Shown piece after piece: positions 45,754 through 54,767 of a stretch of 64,000 bases of DNA. The notes below the pieces were generated by a model. That model searched no databases, was not told where the DNA came from, and saw only the letters and a program-made list of their open reading frames with translations. The stretch is from NCBI RefSeq assembly GCF_001618955.1, contig NZ_LVYV01000023.1:434001-498000 (forward strand), read 5' to 3'. The translations under genes were made by a program, and so were the position numbers. Position 1 is the first letter of the stretch, and each line of letters opens with the position of its first letter. The DNA comes from Tardiphaga robiniae (GTDB taxonomy: Bacteria > Pseudomonadota > Alphaproteobacteria > Rhizobiales > Xanthobacteraceae).

Positions 45754-46974
45754 CTATTTGCCTGCTTCGAATTTTTTCAGATCGAATGACAGATCGGCGG
45801 CCTGTTCTGGTGTCGGCGACAACGACGCGGTGATCAGGCGACGTGCGATCATCTGGTCGCCCGGCCGGTTGATACTGTCGACGGCGGTGAGCTTGCCGTC
45901 GCGATAATAAAACACCGAGAACTTGCCATCATCCATCGAACCGCGGATCACCGCGCTGTCGGTTGGCGCAGAGAGGCCGACGATCTGCAGCTTGGCGTCA
46001 TATTGATCCGACCAGAAACGCGGCACCGCGTCATAGGCTTCCGGCCTGCCGGCGATCATCGCGCCCACAGCCTTGCCCTGATCGGTGGCGTTCTGCACGG
46101 CTTCCAGCCTGACGCGGCGGCCGGCGAAGCCGTTGTGGTGATTGCTGACGTCGCCGGCGGCATAGATGTTCGGCGCGCTGGTCAGGCCATGTTCGTCGAC
46201 ATCGATGCCATTGGTGCAGGTGATATCCGCCTGCGCGGCCAACTCGTCATTGGCGATGCCGCCAATGCCGGCGACGATCAGGTCGGCGCGCACCCGCAGG
46301 CCGCTGGAGCAGACGACCTCATGCACGGCGCTGTTGCCTTCGATGGCAACGACGGATTCGTTGAAGCGGATGTCGAGACCATGGGAGCGATGGCTATCCA
46401 GAAGGAATTGCGAGATCAGCGGCGATACCGCGCGCTCCAACAGGCGCGACTGCGCCTCGATCAGCGTCACCTTCTTGCCGGCCTTGGCAGCAGTCGATGC
46501 TACTTCGAGGCCGATGAAGCCGCCGCCGACGATGACGACATCGTTGGCTGCTTCGAGCCGGGGCTTGAGATGCAGCGCGTCATCGAGTGTGCGCAGATAG
46601 ACGATGCCGTCGCGCTCATGGCCGGGCACGCTGAGCCGTCGCGCCCGTGAGCCGGTGGCGATGACAAGCTGATCGAAGGGCAGGCTGTCGCCGCCGTCCA
46701 GTGCGATCCGGCCAGCCGCGTGATCGAGCCCGATGGCGCGATGGCCCAGCACCAGTTCGATGCCCTGGGTCTTGAAATAGTCCTCGCCGCGGAGGAAAAG
46801 GCTGTTGTGCACGACGTCGCCAGACAGAAATGCTTTGGACAGTGGCGGTCGCTGATAGGGCAGATGGATTTCGTCGGCGACGATGCGGATCGGCGCCTGA
46901 TAGCCTTTCTCACGCGCACTGATGCCTGCCTGCACGCCGGCATAGGACGCGCCCACGATCACCAGACCCGTCAT
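45754..46974 (-). CDS. FAD-dependent ferredoxin reductase (rhodocoxin/BphA4 type)
   Basis: 406 residues from the ATG complementary to 46972-46974, with GGAGG upstream. The first dinucleotide motif is GLVIVGASYAGVQAG, the second NDVVIVGGGFIGLEVAS, and the FAD ribityl motif is NIYAAGDV. The PYQRPPLSK stretch is typical of oxygenase-coupled NADH:ferredoxin reductases. It should feed electrons to the Rieske oxygenase encoded on the opposite arm, through a 2Fe-2S ferredoxin that is not encoded here. Confidence 0.92.
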   Translation of the reverse strand: MTGLVIVGASYAGVQAGISAREKGYQAPIRIVADEIHLPYQRPPLSKAFLSGDVVHNSLFLRGEDYFKTQGIELVLGHRAIGLDHAAGRIALDGGDSLPFDQLVIATGSRARRLSVPGHERDGIVYLRTLDDALHLKPRLEAANDVVIVGGGFIGLEVASTAAKAGKKVTLIEAQSRLLERAVSPLISQFLLDSHRSHGLDIRFNESVVAIEGNSAVHEVVCSSGLRVRADLIVAGIGGIANDELAAQADITCTNGIDVDEHGLTSAPNIYAAGDVSNHHNGFAGRRVRLEAVQNATDQGKAVGAMIAGRPEAYDAVPRFWSDQYDAKLQIVGLSAPTDSAVIRGSMDDGKFSVFYYRDGKLTAVDSINRPGDQMIARRLITASLSPTPEQAADLSFDLKKFEAGK

Positions 46975-47008
46975 GCTTGTCCTCCGAACGTCGTTTCCAC
47001 GCGAGATT

Positions 47009-47025
47009 TGTTCATTGAGGGAACA
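47009..47025. promoter_or_regulatory. Operator candidate, copy 1 (TGTTC-N7-GAACA)
   Basis: TGTTC (47009-47013) and GAACA (47021-47025) form a perfect inverted repeat with a 7-base spacer, 35 bases upstream of the reductase start. The same motif recurs at 47157-47173. Adjacent GAAC-N4-GTTC (47021-47032) shares the right half. IclR dimers bind short palindromes of this size, so this may repress or activate the minus-strand arm. Confidence 0.6.
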
Positions 47026-47153
47026 TACGTTCGGAATAATTGATGGGCAAGCGGAAGGCCAAATGCCCACCATTGCCGACGTTACGAGCATCGGCGCTTC
47101 AAAATTGGGCTTGCACACGATTTAGTTTGGATCCAATCTATCAATATTCGAAC

Positions 47154-47176
47154 TAATGTTCGCTTATTGAACATTA
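47154..47176. promoter_or_regulatory. Operator candidate, copy 2 (TGTTC-N7-GAACA)
   Basis: TAATGTTC (47154-47161) and GAACATTA (47169-47176) form a perfect 8-bp inverted repeat with a 7-base spacer. The core TGTTC-N7-GAACA is identical to copy 1, 148 bases away. It ends 15 bases before the amidohydrolase start, overlapping where a ribosome-binding site or transcription start would be, which suggests repression of the plus-strand arm. Confidence 0.62.
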
Positions 47177-47191
47177 TTGGGGGCAGTTCTG

Positions 47192-48883
47192 ATGAAGTTC
47201 ACGTCCTTGTGGATTGCCGGAATACTCGTCGCTGCGGCGCTGCCGGCAGCCGCGCAGCAACGCAACGTCAACGATCCCGATCTCGTGCTGGTGGGCGGAA
47301 AAGTCCTGACCATGGACAGCGGCTCGACCGTGGCCGAGGCGGTAGCGGTTCGCGACGGCAAGATTCTCGCGGTCGGCAGCACCGCCTCCGTCAGACCGCT
47401 CGCCGGCGCGCAGACGCGGGTCATTGATCTCGCCGGCAAGACTGTCGTTCCCGGGCTTATCGATACCCATGCCCATTTCGGCGCGGCCGGCCTGGGCGCC
47501 TATGTCGTCAACCTCAGCCCGGCCAAGAACGTGGCTGAGGCCTTGCAGTTGCTGAAGGCCTTCGTTGCGAAGAAGCAGGCCGGCGAGTGGATCACCACCG
47601 GTGGCTGGCATCCGCCATCGCAACTCGCGGAGAAGCGCTACCTGACCCGGCAGGAAATCGACAGCGTGACGCCGAACAACCCGGTATATCTGCGCACGGT
47701 CGGGCATTTCGCCATGGCCAACAGCCTTGCCTTGCAGAAGGCCGGAATCGACAAGACGACGCCCGATCCGTCGGGCGGATCGTTCGAGCGCGATGCTGCG
47801 GGCGAACTGACCGGCGTGCTGGTCGAGACCGCGATCCCGCTGGTCGAAAATCGCGTGCCACCGTTCACCGAGGCCGAGCAGATCAACCAGTACAAGGTCG
47901 CCGAGGCCGCGCTGAACAGCTTTGGCATCACCAGCGTGGTCGAAGGCGCCACCAGCGCGCGCGACACGCGCACGCTGCAGAAGATCGCGCTGTCGAAGGA
48001 AGCGACCTTGCGCGTCGGACTGATGTACCGCCCCGAGCCGCCGGCCGAACTTTCCGCATGGGAAGCGATTATGAACGGCAGCGGCGCGACGTCAGGTTTC
48101 GGCGACGACTGGCTGAAGTTCGGCGGCATCAAGATCTTCTACGACGGCGGCATGACGTTGAAGACGGCGATGATGCGCGATGTCTATCCGGACTCGCATG
48201 ACGATTATCACGGCATCGCCCAGCAGACGCCGGAGCGGTTGAAGCAACTGGTGTCGATCTGCAACAAGTATGACTGGCGCGTTGGCGTTCATGTCGTCGG
48301 CGACCTCGGCGTCGATCAGGTGCTGGACGCCTTCGAGGCCGCGGACAAGGAAAAGTCGATCAAGGATCGCCGCTTTATTCTGATCCATGCCAGCCTGATC
48401 AGGCCGGAGCAGATGGAGCGCGCGCACCGTCTCGGCGTGAGGGTCGATTTCCAGAACGTGTTCATGTGGGACAAGGCCGCGACCGTGGAACGCTTTCTCG
48501 GCAAAGCGGTGGCGGACCGCGCCGTTCCGACCAAATCGTTGATCGACAAGATGGGCCTAGACAATCTCGGCGCCGGCACCGACTTCCCGGTCAATCCGAT
48601 CAACCCGTTCCTCAACATGTACATCATGGTGACGCGGAAAGACCCGAATGGCCACGTCTACGGCGCGGCCGAAGCGATCGGCCGAGAGCAGGCGCTGAGG
48701 CTCTATACAAGCGCCGCATCCCGATACATGTTCGACGAAGCGCGGAAGGGCACGCTGGAGGCCGGCAAGCTGGCGGACCTCGTCGTTCTTTCCGCCGACT
48801 TCATGAGCGTTCCTGAAGACCAGATCAAGAATATCACGGCCGATATGACATTGGTTGGCGGTAAAGTCGTATTTCAACGTTGA
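47192..48883 (+). CDS. Exported amidohydrolase (YtcJ-like)
   Basis: 563 residues from the ATG at 47192. An N-terminal signal peptide (SLWIAGILVAAALPAAAQQ) predicts a periplasmic enzyme. The amidohydrolase barrel has VVPGLIDTHAHF (HxH metal site, about residues 85-96), the central FYDGGMTLKTAMM, the VHVVGDLGVDQVLDAF His, and LGAGTDFPVNPIN with the metal-site Asp. YtcJ-like members cleave amide or related C-N bonds. It is the first gene of the plus-strand arm, directly after the second operator candidate. The substrate is unknown. Confidence 0.9.
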   Translation: MKFTSLWIAGILVAAALPAAAQQRNVNDPDLVLVGGKVLTMDSGSTVAEAVAVRDGKILAVGSTASVRPLAGAQTRVIDLAGKTVVPGLIDTHAHFGAAGLGAYVVNLSPAKNVAEALQLLKAFVAKKQAGEWITTGGWHPPSQLAEKRYLTRQEIDSVTPNNPVYLRTVGHFAMANSLALQKAGIDKTTPDPSGGSFERDAAGELTGVLVETAIPLVENRVPPFTEAEQINQYKVAEAALNSFGITSVVEGATSARDTRTLQKIALSKEATLRVGLMYRPEPPAELSAWEAIMNGSGATSGFGDDWLKFGGIKIFYDGGMTLKTAMMRDVYPDSHDDYHGIAQQTPERLKQLVSICNKYDWRVGVHVVGDLGVDQVLDAFEAADKEKSIKDRRFILIHASLIRPEQMERAHRLGVRVDFQNVFMWDKAATVERFLGKAVADRAVPTKSLIDKMGLDNLGAGTDFPVNPINPFLNMYIMVTRKDPNGHVYGAAEAIGREQALRLYTSAASRYMFDEARKGTLEAGKLADLVVLSADFMSVPEDQIKNITADMTLVGGKVVFQR

Positions 48884-48920
48884 GCCGTACCACCGGTCGA
48901 GTTCGAAGAGGAATCTTCCC

Positions 48921-50288
48921 ATGATGAGCCAAGAGCAGAACGACCTGATCACCCGTATCGGGCCCAAGGCGCCCGCGGGCAAGCTGATGCGCCAATACTG
49001 GCAGCCGGCGGCGCTGGTCGATGAGCTCGAAGGGGATCGTCCGATCCGTCCGGTCAAATTGCTCGGCGAAGATTTTGTCCTGTTCCGCGACGAGCAGGGC
49101 CGTTATGGCCTGCTGGATCGCGACTGTCCGCATCGCGGTGCTGATCTGGCCTTCGGTCGCCTTGAAGGCGGCGGCGTGCGCTGCGCGTTTCACGGCTGGC
49201 TGTTCGACGTCGAGGGCAAGTGCCTGGAGACACCGGCCGAGCCGAAGACCTCGAAGCTTTGCGCCGGCATCAAGCAGCGCGCTTATCCGGTGGTCGAGAA
49301 GGGCGGCATTCTCTGGGCTTATCTTGGCGAGGGCGAGCCGCCGGCATTCCCGGAGATCGACTGTTTCGCCGCACCCGGTCAGTACACCTTCGCCTTCAAG
49401 GGGCTGTTTGAATGTAACTGGCTGCAGGCGCTGGAGGTCGGTATCGATCCCGCCCATGCCTCGTTCCTGCATCGCTTCTTTGAGGACGAAGACGTCAAGG
49501 CGTCCTACGGCAAGCAGTTCCGCGGCGCATCCGCTGGCACCGAGCTGCCGATGACCAAGATCCTGCGCGAGTATGATCGCCCGATCATCAATGTCGAATC
49601 GACCGAATACGGTCTGCGTCTGATTGCGTTGCGCGAGCTCGACGACGAGCGCACCCATGTCCGCGTCACCAACCAGCTATTCCCGCACGGCTTCGTCATT
49701 CCCATGAGCACGGAAATGACGATCACCCAGTGGCACGTGCCGGTCGATGACGAGAACTGCTATTGGTATGCGATCTTCACCAGCTACACGACACCGGTCG
49801 ACAAGAAGAAGATGACCGACCAGCGGCTCGAACTCTACGAGCTGCCGAACTACACCTCGCGCAAGAACAAGACCAACGACTACGGCTTCAATCCGCACGA
49901 GCAGAAGCACGAGACCTATACCGGCATGGGCGCCGACATCAACGTCCACGACCAGTGGGCGGTGGAATCCATGGGCAAGATCCAGGATCGTACCCGTGAG
50001 CATCTTGGCTCCAGCGACAAGGCGATCATCGCCTATCGCAAGCTGCTGCGTGCGGAGATCGAGAAGGTTGCCGGCGGCCAGAGGCCGATGATGTCTCTCG
50101 ATGCGGACACCGCGCGCAGCATTCAGGGCCCGGGCACCATGGACGGCATCGGGCCGACCAAGGGCTGGGAAACCTATTGGATGGAAGTCGACGTCGCCCG
50201 CCGTCGTGGTGCGCCATGGATGGCGGCGGCTCCGGCCGACCAGACCGAGCCGGGGTCCAATGTCATCCACCTGCCGGCGGCAGAGTGA
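48921..50288 (+). CDS. Rieske non-heme iron oxygenase, alpha-only (phthalate-dioxygenase-like)
   Basis: 455 residues; start at 48921 or 48924 (Met-Met) with GAGGAA upstream. The Rieske 2Fe-2S site is C69-P-H71 and C88-A-F-H91. The mononuclear iron motif is LEVGIDPAHASFLHRFF, with H179 and H184. The large alpha size without a beta-subunit gene fits the phthalate dioxygenase/vanillate demethylase group, which does ring hydroxylation or O- or N-dealkylation. It sits 37 bases after the amidohydrolase and 31 bases before the glutamine-synthetase-like gene. A reductase is encoded on the other arm. Confidence 0.93.
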   Translation: MMSQEQNDLITRIGPKAPAGKLMRQYWQPAALVDELEGDRPIRPVKLLGEDFVLFRDEQGRYGLLDRDCPHRGADLAFGRLEGGGVRCAFHGWLFDVEGKCLETPAEPKTSKLCAGIKQRAYPVVEKGGILWAYLGEGEPPAFPEIDCFAAPGQYTFAFKGLFECNWLQALEVGIDPAHASFLHRFFEDEDVKASYGKQFRGASAGTELPMTKILREYDRPIINVESTEYGLRLIALRELDDERTHVRVTNQLFPHGFVIPMSTEMTITQWHVPVDDENCYWYAIFTSYTTPVDKKKMTDQRLELYELPNYTSRKNKTNDYGFNPHEQKHETYTGMGADINVHDQWAVESMGKIQDRTREHLGSSDKAIIAYRKLLRAEIEKVAGGQRPMMSLDADTARSIQGPGTMDGIGPTKGWETYWMEVDVARRRGAPWMAAAPADQTEPGSNVIHLPAAE

Positions 50289-50319
50289 AGATCGATCAGA
50301 ACAGCCGCGGGAGAGTGCG

Positions 50320-51756
50320 TTGAGTTTCGTTGAACGTCACGGTTTGTGGTCCGCGGAGCAGAAAGAAGCAGCCGTCCGGCTGCGCAGCATGGTCGAAGAG
50401 CACAAGCTCGAAGTGGTCCGGCTGTCGTTTCCGGATCAGCACGGCATCCTGCGCGGCAAGACGCTGATCGCCAGCGAGGCGTTGCGCTGTCTCGAAAGCG
50501 GCTGCTCGATCACCACGACGATGTTCGCCAAGGACACGTCGCACAAGACGGTGTTTCCGGTGTTCACCGCCGGCGGCGGCTTCGGCATTCCCGAGATGCA
50601 GGGCGCGGCCGACGTCTTGATGATCCCGGATCCGACGACGTTCCGTGTGTTGCCATGGGCGCCGGAGACAGGCTGGGTTCTGTGCGACGTGCATTTCGCC
50701 GACGGACGTCCGGTGCCGTTCGCGACGCGCAACCTCTACAAGAAGGTGCTCGGCGATCTCGGCGCGCGTGGCTACGATTTCGTTGCCGGTCTTGAAGTCG
50801 AATTTCATATTTTCAACGTCGAGAACAACCGCATGAAGCCGGAGGATGCCGGCCAGCCCGGCACGCCGCCGGATGTCAGCCTGCTCTCGCACGGCTACAA
50901 CTATCTCACCGAGCAGCGCTACGACCAGATGGAGCCGGTGCTGGAAATCATCCGGCGCGACGTGCTGGCGCTCGGTCTACCGCTGCGGTCGGTCGAAGTC
51001 GAATACGGCCCGAGCCAATGCGAATTCACTTTCGCGCCGACCATCGGCCTCACGCCCGCCGACAGCATGGTGCTGTTTCGCAGCGCCGTGAAGCAGATCG
51101 CGCATCGCCACGGCTATCACGCGACCTTCATGTGCCGGCCGAAGATTCCGAATGTCGTGTCATCGGGCTGGCATCTGCACCAGTCGATCGTATCGCGTAC
51201 GACCGGCGCGAACGCGTTCATGCCGACCGAGGGCACGCAGCCGCTGTCATCGTTCGGGCAGGGCTATCTCGCGGGGCTTCTTACGCATGCGCGCGCGGCG
51301 ACCGTATTCACGACGCCGACTATCAACGGCTACAAGCGTTATCGCTCCTATTCTCTGGCGCCGGACCGTGCGATCTGGGGCCGCGATAATCGTGGCGCGA
51401 TGTTGCGCGTGCTCGGCGGTGCTGGCGATTCCGCGACGCGTATCGAAAATCGCGTCGGCGAGCCCGCCGCCAATCCCTATCTCTATATGTCGTCGCAGAT
51501 CCTCTCGGGTCTCGACGGCGTTGATCGCAAGCTCGATCCAGGGCCATCAGCCGATACGCCTTACGAGACCAATGCCGATCTGCTGCCGAAGTCGCTGCGT
51601 GAGGCGACCTTTGCGCTCAAGGAAGATCCGTTCTTCCGCGAGAAGATGGGCGCGATGATGGTCGACTATTATACGCACATCAAGAATGCTGAGATCGATC
51701 GCTTCCAGGCGGAAGTCTCCGACTGGGAGCAGCGCGAATATTTCGAGATGTTCTGA
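50320..51756 (+). CDS. Glutamine synthetase-like ligase (gamma-glutamyl-amine type)
   Basis: 478 residues from a TTG start preceded by GGGAGAG; the in-frame extension upstream lies inside the Rieske gene. Metal and substrate residues of the GS fold are present: GLEVEFHIF (E159, E161), VEVEYGPSQCEF, the active-site SGWHLHQS, and the ATP/glutamate stretch from NGYKRYRSYSLAP to WGRDNRGAMLRV, then RIENRVGEPAANPYLY. Such non-nitrogen-assimilation members join glutamate to an amine, as in PuuA or aniline-degradation TdnQ. No adenylylation-site loop of the main GlnA is obvious. The context points to glutamylation of the catabolic substrate. Confidence 0.9.
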   Translation: MSFVERHGLWSAEQKEAAVRLRSMVEEHKLEVVRLSFPDQHGILRGKTLIASEALRCLESGCSITTTMFAKDTSHKTVFPVFTAGGGFGIPEMQGAADVLMIPDPTTFRVLPWAPETGWVLCDVHFADGRPVPFATRNLYKKVLGDLGARGYDFVAGLEVEFHIFNVENNRMKPEDAGQPGTPPDVSLLSHGYNYLTEQRYDQMEPVLEIIRRDVLALGLPLRSVEVEYGPSQCEFTFAPTIGLTPADSMVLFRSAVKQIAHRHGYHATFMCRPKIPNVVSSGWHLHQSIVSRTTGANAFMPTEGTQPLSSFGQGYLAGLLTHARAATVFTTPTINGYKRYRSYSLAPDRAIWGRDNRGAMLRVLGGAGDSATRIENRVGEPAANPYLYMSSQILSGLDGVDRKLDPGPSADTPYETNADLLPKSLREATFALKEDPFFREKMGAMMVDYYTHIKNAEIDRFQAEVSDWEQREYFEMF

Positions 51757-51866
51757 CGCTGCAATCTGTCGCGTCTTGTTGAAATCAAACGCGCCCCAGT
51801 TCGGCACGTTTATTGAATACAGGTTTGCCGAATAGCTTTCCAACTTTTGTAACGGGGACTACTGCA

Positions 51867-53042
51867 ATGAATAAAGGCGCTCAATCGATCCTGGCTCTGG
51901 CCATTCTCGGCCTGATGACCGGTACTGCATCCGCCGACGTCATCAAGGTTGGTGTCATCGGCACGTTTTCGGGGCCGTATGCGCTGTTCGGCAAGAACTT
52001 CAAGATGGGCATCGATGCCTGGGTTGCGCAGAATGGCAACAAAGTAGGCAATCACACGGTCGAGTTTGTTTACAAGGACGAAGAAGGCCCGAACCCCGCG
52101 AAGTCGAAGGCGCTGGCGCAGGAGCTGCTGGTCAAGGACAAGGTGCAGTATCTCGCCGGCATCTATTTCACGCCGAACGCGCTGGCGGTTGCGCCGCTGC
52201 TCGAAGAATCCAAGACGCCGCTGATCGTGATGAATGCGGCGACCTCGGCCATCGTTGAGAAGAGCCCCTATATCGTCCGCACCTCCTTCACCATGTGGCA
52301 GAACACGGTGCCCGCGGCAAAGGTCGCGTTCAAGAATGGCGCCAAGAAAGTTGCAATTGCGGTCAGCGATTACGGTCCGGGCATCGATGCCGAAGCGGCG
52401 TTCAAGAAGACCTTTGAAGGCGAGGGCGGCGCCGTTGTTGAGGCAGTCCGCATTCCGCTCGCCACCACCGACTTCAGCCCGATCATGCAGCGTATCAAGG
52501 ACTCCGGCGCTGACACGATTTTCACCTTCCTGCCATCGGGTCCGCCGACCCTTGGTTTCGTGAAGGCCTATCTCGACAACGGTCTCAAGGCCGGCGGCGT
52601 CAAGCTGATGTCGACGGGCGACGTGGTGACCGAGCCGGATCTGCCGAATATCGGCGATCCCGGCATCGGCATCCTGTCGACCTATCACTATTCGGTGTCG
52701 CATGACTCGAAGGAAAATGCCGCGTTCCTCGCGGAGCTCAAGAAGGGCGGCGCCAGCCTGGACGAGGTCACCATGACCTCGGTCGCGGCTTATGACGGTG
52801 CACGCCTGATCTACAAGATGATCGAGGCCACCGACGGCAAGCGCGATCCGGCCAAGGCGGTAGACGCGGTGAAGGACATGAAGTGGATCTCGCCGCGTGG
52901 TCCGGTATCGATCGATCCCGCCACCCGCCACATCCGTCAGAACGTCTATGTGCGCAGCGTGGCGAAGGTGGACGGCAAGCTGATCAACAAGGAAGAGCAG
53001 ACCTTTGCCGATCAGCCCGATTGGGCGCTCAGCACGAAGTAG
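51867..53042 (+). CDS. ABC transporter substrate-binding protein (LivK-like)
   Basis: 391 residues from the ATG at 51867. A signal peptide (AQSILALAILGLMTGTASA) is followed by a type I periplasmic-binding fold starting IKVGVIGTFSGPYALFGKNF. This is the branched-chain amino acid/aromatic acid family. In oxygenase gene clusters, such proteins usually bind an aromatic acid or amide rather than leucine. Its permease and ATPase genes follow after one intervening amidohydrolase gene. An intrinsic terminator lies directly after the stop, which would make it more abundant than the membrane parts. Confidence 0.93.
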   Translation: MNKGAQSILALAILGLMTGTASADVIKVGVIGTFSGPYALFGKNFKMGIDAWVAQNGNKVGNHTVEFVYKDEEGPNPAKSKALAQELLVKDKVQYLAGIYFTPNALAVAPLLEESKTPLIVMNAATSAIVEKSPYIVRTSFTMWQNTVPAAKVAFKNGAKKVAIAVSDYGPGIDAEAAFKKTFEGEGGAVVEAVRIPLATTDFSPIMQRIKDSGADTIFTFLPSGPPTLGFVKAYLDNGLKAGGVKLMSTGDVVTEPDLPNIGDPGIGILSTYHYSVSHDSKENAAFLAELKKGGASLDEVTMTSVAAYDGARLIYKMIEATDGKRDPAKAVDAVKDMKWISPRGPVSIDPATRHIRQNVYVRSVAKVDGKLINKEEQTFADQPDWALSTK

Positions 53043-53050
53043 GCAATGCC

Positions 53051-53084
53051 GGGGATTCCGCCTCGTTGCGGAATCCCCCTCTTT
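53051..53084 (+). terminator. Attenuating terminator after the binding-protein gene
   Basis: GGGGATTCCGC (53051-53061) and GCGGAATCCCC (53068-53078) form a perfect 11-bp stem with a 6-base loop, followed by CTCTTT. It starts 9 bases after the binding-protein stop codon. Partial readthrough would explain how the downstream amidohydrolase and liv genes are expressed at a lower level. Confidence 0.8.
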
Positions 53085-53121
53085 CTGCGACATCGTCGCG
53101 CGAGATGAGATTTCCTTCGAC

Positions 53122-54759
53122 ATGACCAGCCGCGCGCGCTCGCTTCGATTGACCAACGCCCGCATCTATCGTTCTGCCTGGGATGAAACCCCCGCGGACA
53201 GCATCGTCGTCAGCGATGGCAAGGTGGTCTGGATTGGTGCAGCAGATGTTGCGCCATCCGCCGACGAGACGATCGATCTCGCGGGCGCCACCGTCATTCC
53301 CGGCCTCACCGACGCGCATATTCATCTGTTCGCTATCGCCCATGCGCGACTGCAGGTGCCGGTCACGCCGCGCGATGCGCCCACGATATCCGATGTGCTT
53401 GATTTGCTGGTTGCGCGTGCGCGCGCCATTCCATGTGATAAATGGGTCTACGGCGCGGGCCTCGATGAGAACGGACTGGCGGAGCATCGGCTGCCGACAC
53501 GGGCCGAGATCGACGTCGTCATTCCCGATCATCCGGTGCTGATCCGCCGCTTCTGCGGTCATGTCGCCGTCGTCAACAGTGCCGCGCTGCGACTGCTGGA
53601 CATCGACGATGCCACTGCCGATCCGGAAGGTGGCACGTTCGGGCGCTCCGAGGATGGCCGACTGGACGGCAGTGCCAAAGAAAGCGCAGCCGAACTGATA
53701 TTCCGTGCGGCGCCGCCGATGGATCGCAATGAGCTCACCACGGCTCTGCGCGCGACAATTGCCGACAGCGCCAGGTTCGGTCTTATTGCTGCTGTAGAAG
53801 CTGCGGTCGGATTCACCGTCGGCTTCGATGATGAATTCGCGATCTGGAACGAGATCCGCGCGAATGGCGATGTGCTGCCAATGCGGCTCGGCTTCATGAA
53901 CCAGCTCGACCCGGCTGAAGCGGCGGCGCGTGGGTTGGCGCCGACGCAAAACGTCGACTGGCAGTCGATGACGCTGAAATATTTCGCTGATGGCATCGTC
54001 GGCGCGCGAACTTCGGCGGTGAGCGAGGATTTCTTCGATACGCCGTCCCGCGGCATGTTCATGCGCGATGAAACCGAACTGCAGCGCGTGATCGCCGACG
54101 CGCATGCGGACGGCTGGCAGGTCGCCGTTCATTGTACCGGCGATCGCGGTATCGACTGCATCATCGAAGCCTATGAGAAGGCGCAGGCAGCGTATCCCCG
54201 CGCCGATGCCCGGCATCGCATCGAACATTACTTCGTGCCGCCCGCCGGTGGACTGGCACGGATGAAGGCATTGGGCGCGCTCGTCGTCACCCAGCCAAGT
54301 TTCCTCACCCGGATGCGGCGCTCGATTGCCGGCGCTTTCGGTCCGCGCGCCGATCGTTGCTATCCCGGCCGCTCGGTGATCGACGCGGGTGTCACTTACA
54401 TCGCCAGCTCTGATGCGCCGACCGGGTCGTGGTCTCCGTGGGATGGCATTGCCGATGCGGTGAGCCGCGCCTCGGACAGCGGCGGTGCGCCGATCGGGCA
54501 GGGTGAAGCCATCAGCGTCCGCGAAGCCATTCACAGCTATACGGTCGGTGGCGCCATCGCGATGAAGCAGGAAGACTGGCGCGGCACGCTGATGCCGGGC
54601 ATGGCGGCCGATCTGATCGCCCTTGATCGCGATCCGTTCGCCGCCGAGTGCTTCCCTTTGAAGGAGACGCAGGTGTTGCTCACCATGGTGCGTGGCGCCG
54701 TCGTCCATGACGCCATGCCGCAGTTTCCGGAATGGCGCTCGGCCGCTGCTTCGGCATAG
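53122..54759 (+). CDS. Cytoplasmic amidohydrolase (YtcJ-like)
   Basis: 545 residues from the ATG at 53122; no signal peptide. Metal-site motifs: VIPGLTDAHIHLF (HxH), MTLKYFADGIVGARTSA, VAVHCTGDRGIDCIIEAY and ASSDAPTGSWSPWDG near the end. It is of the same family as the exported amidohydrolase of this cluster but clearly different in sequence. It would act inside the cell, on the transported compound or on a glutamylated or oxidised intermediate. Eight bases separate it from livH. Confidence 0.9.
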   Translation: MTSRARSLRLTNARIYRSAWDETPADSIVVSDGKVVWIGAADVAPSADETIDLAGATVIPGLTDAHIHLFAIAHARLQVPVTPRDAPTISDVLDLLVARARAIPCDKWVYGAGLDENGLAEHRLPTRAEIDVVIPDHPVLIRRFCGHVAVVNSAALRLLDIDDATADPEGGTFGRSEDGRLDGSAKESAAELIFRAAPPMDRNELTTALRATIADSARFGLIAAVEAAVGFTVGFDDEFAIWNEIRANGDVLPMRLGFMNQLDPAEAAARGLAPTQNVDWQSMTLKYFADGIVGARTSAVSEDFFDTPSRGMFMRDETELQRVIADAHADGWQVAVHCTGDRGIDCIIEAYEKAQAAYPRADARHRIEHYFVPPAGGLARMKALGALVVTQPSFLTRMRRSIAGAFGPRADRCYPGRSVIDAGVTYIASSDAPTGSWSPWDGIADAVSRASDSGGAPIGQGEAISVREAIHSYTVGGAIAMKQEDWRGTLMPGMAADLIALDRDPFAAECFPLKETQVLLTMVRGAVVHDAMPQFPEWRSAAASA

Positions 54760-54767
54760 GATCAATC

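Noticed and set aside
51810-53165. Minus-strand frame of 451 codons opposite the binding-protein gene
   Set aside because: Antisense shadow; the plus strand has a signal peptide and a clear binding-protein fold.
53029-54765. Minus-strand frame of 578 codons opposite the cytoplasmic amidohydrolase
   Set aside because: Antisense shadow of a gene with intact metal-binding motifs.
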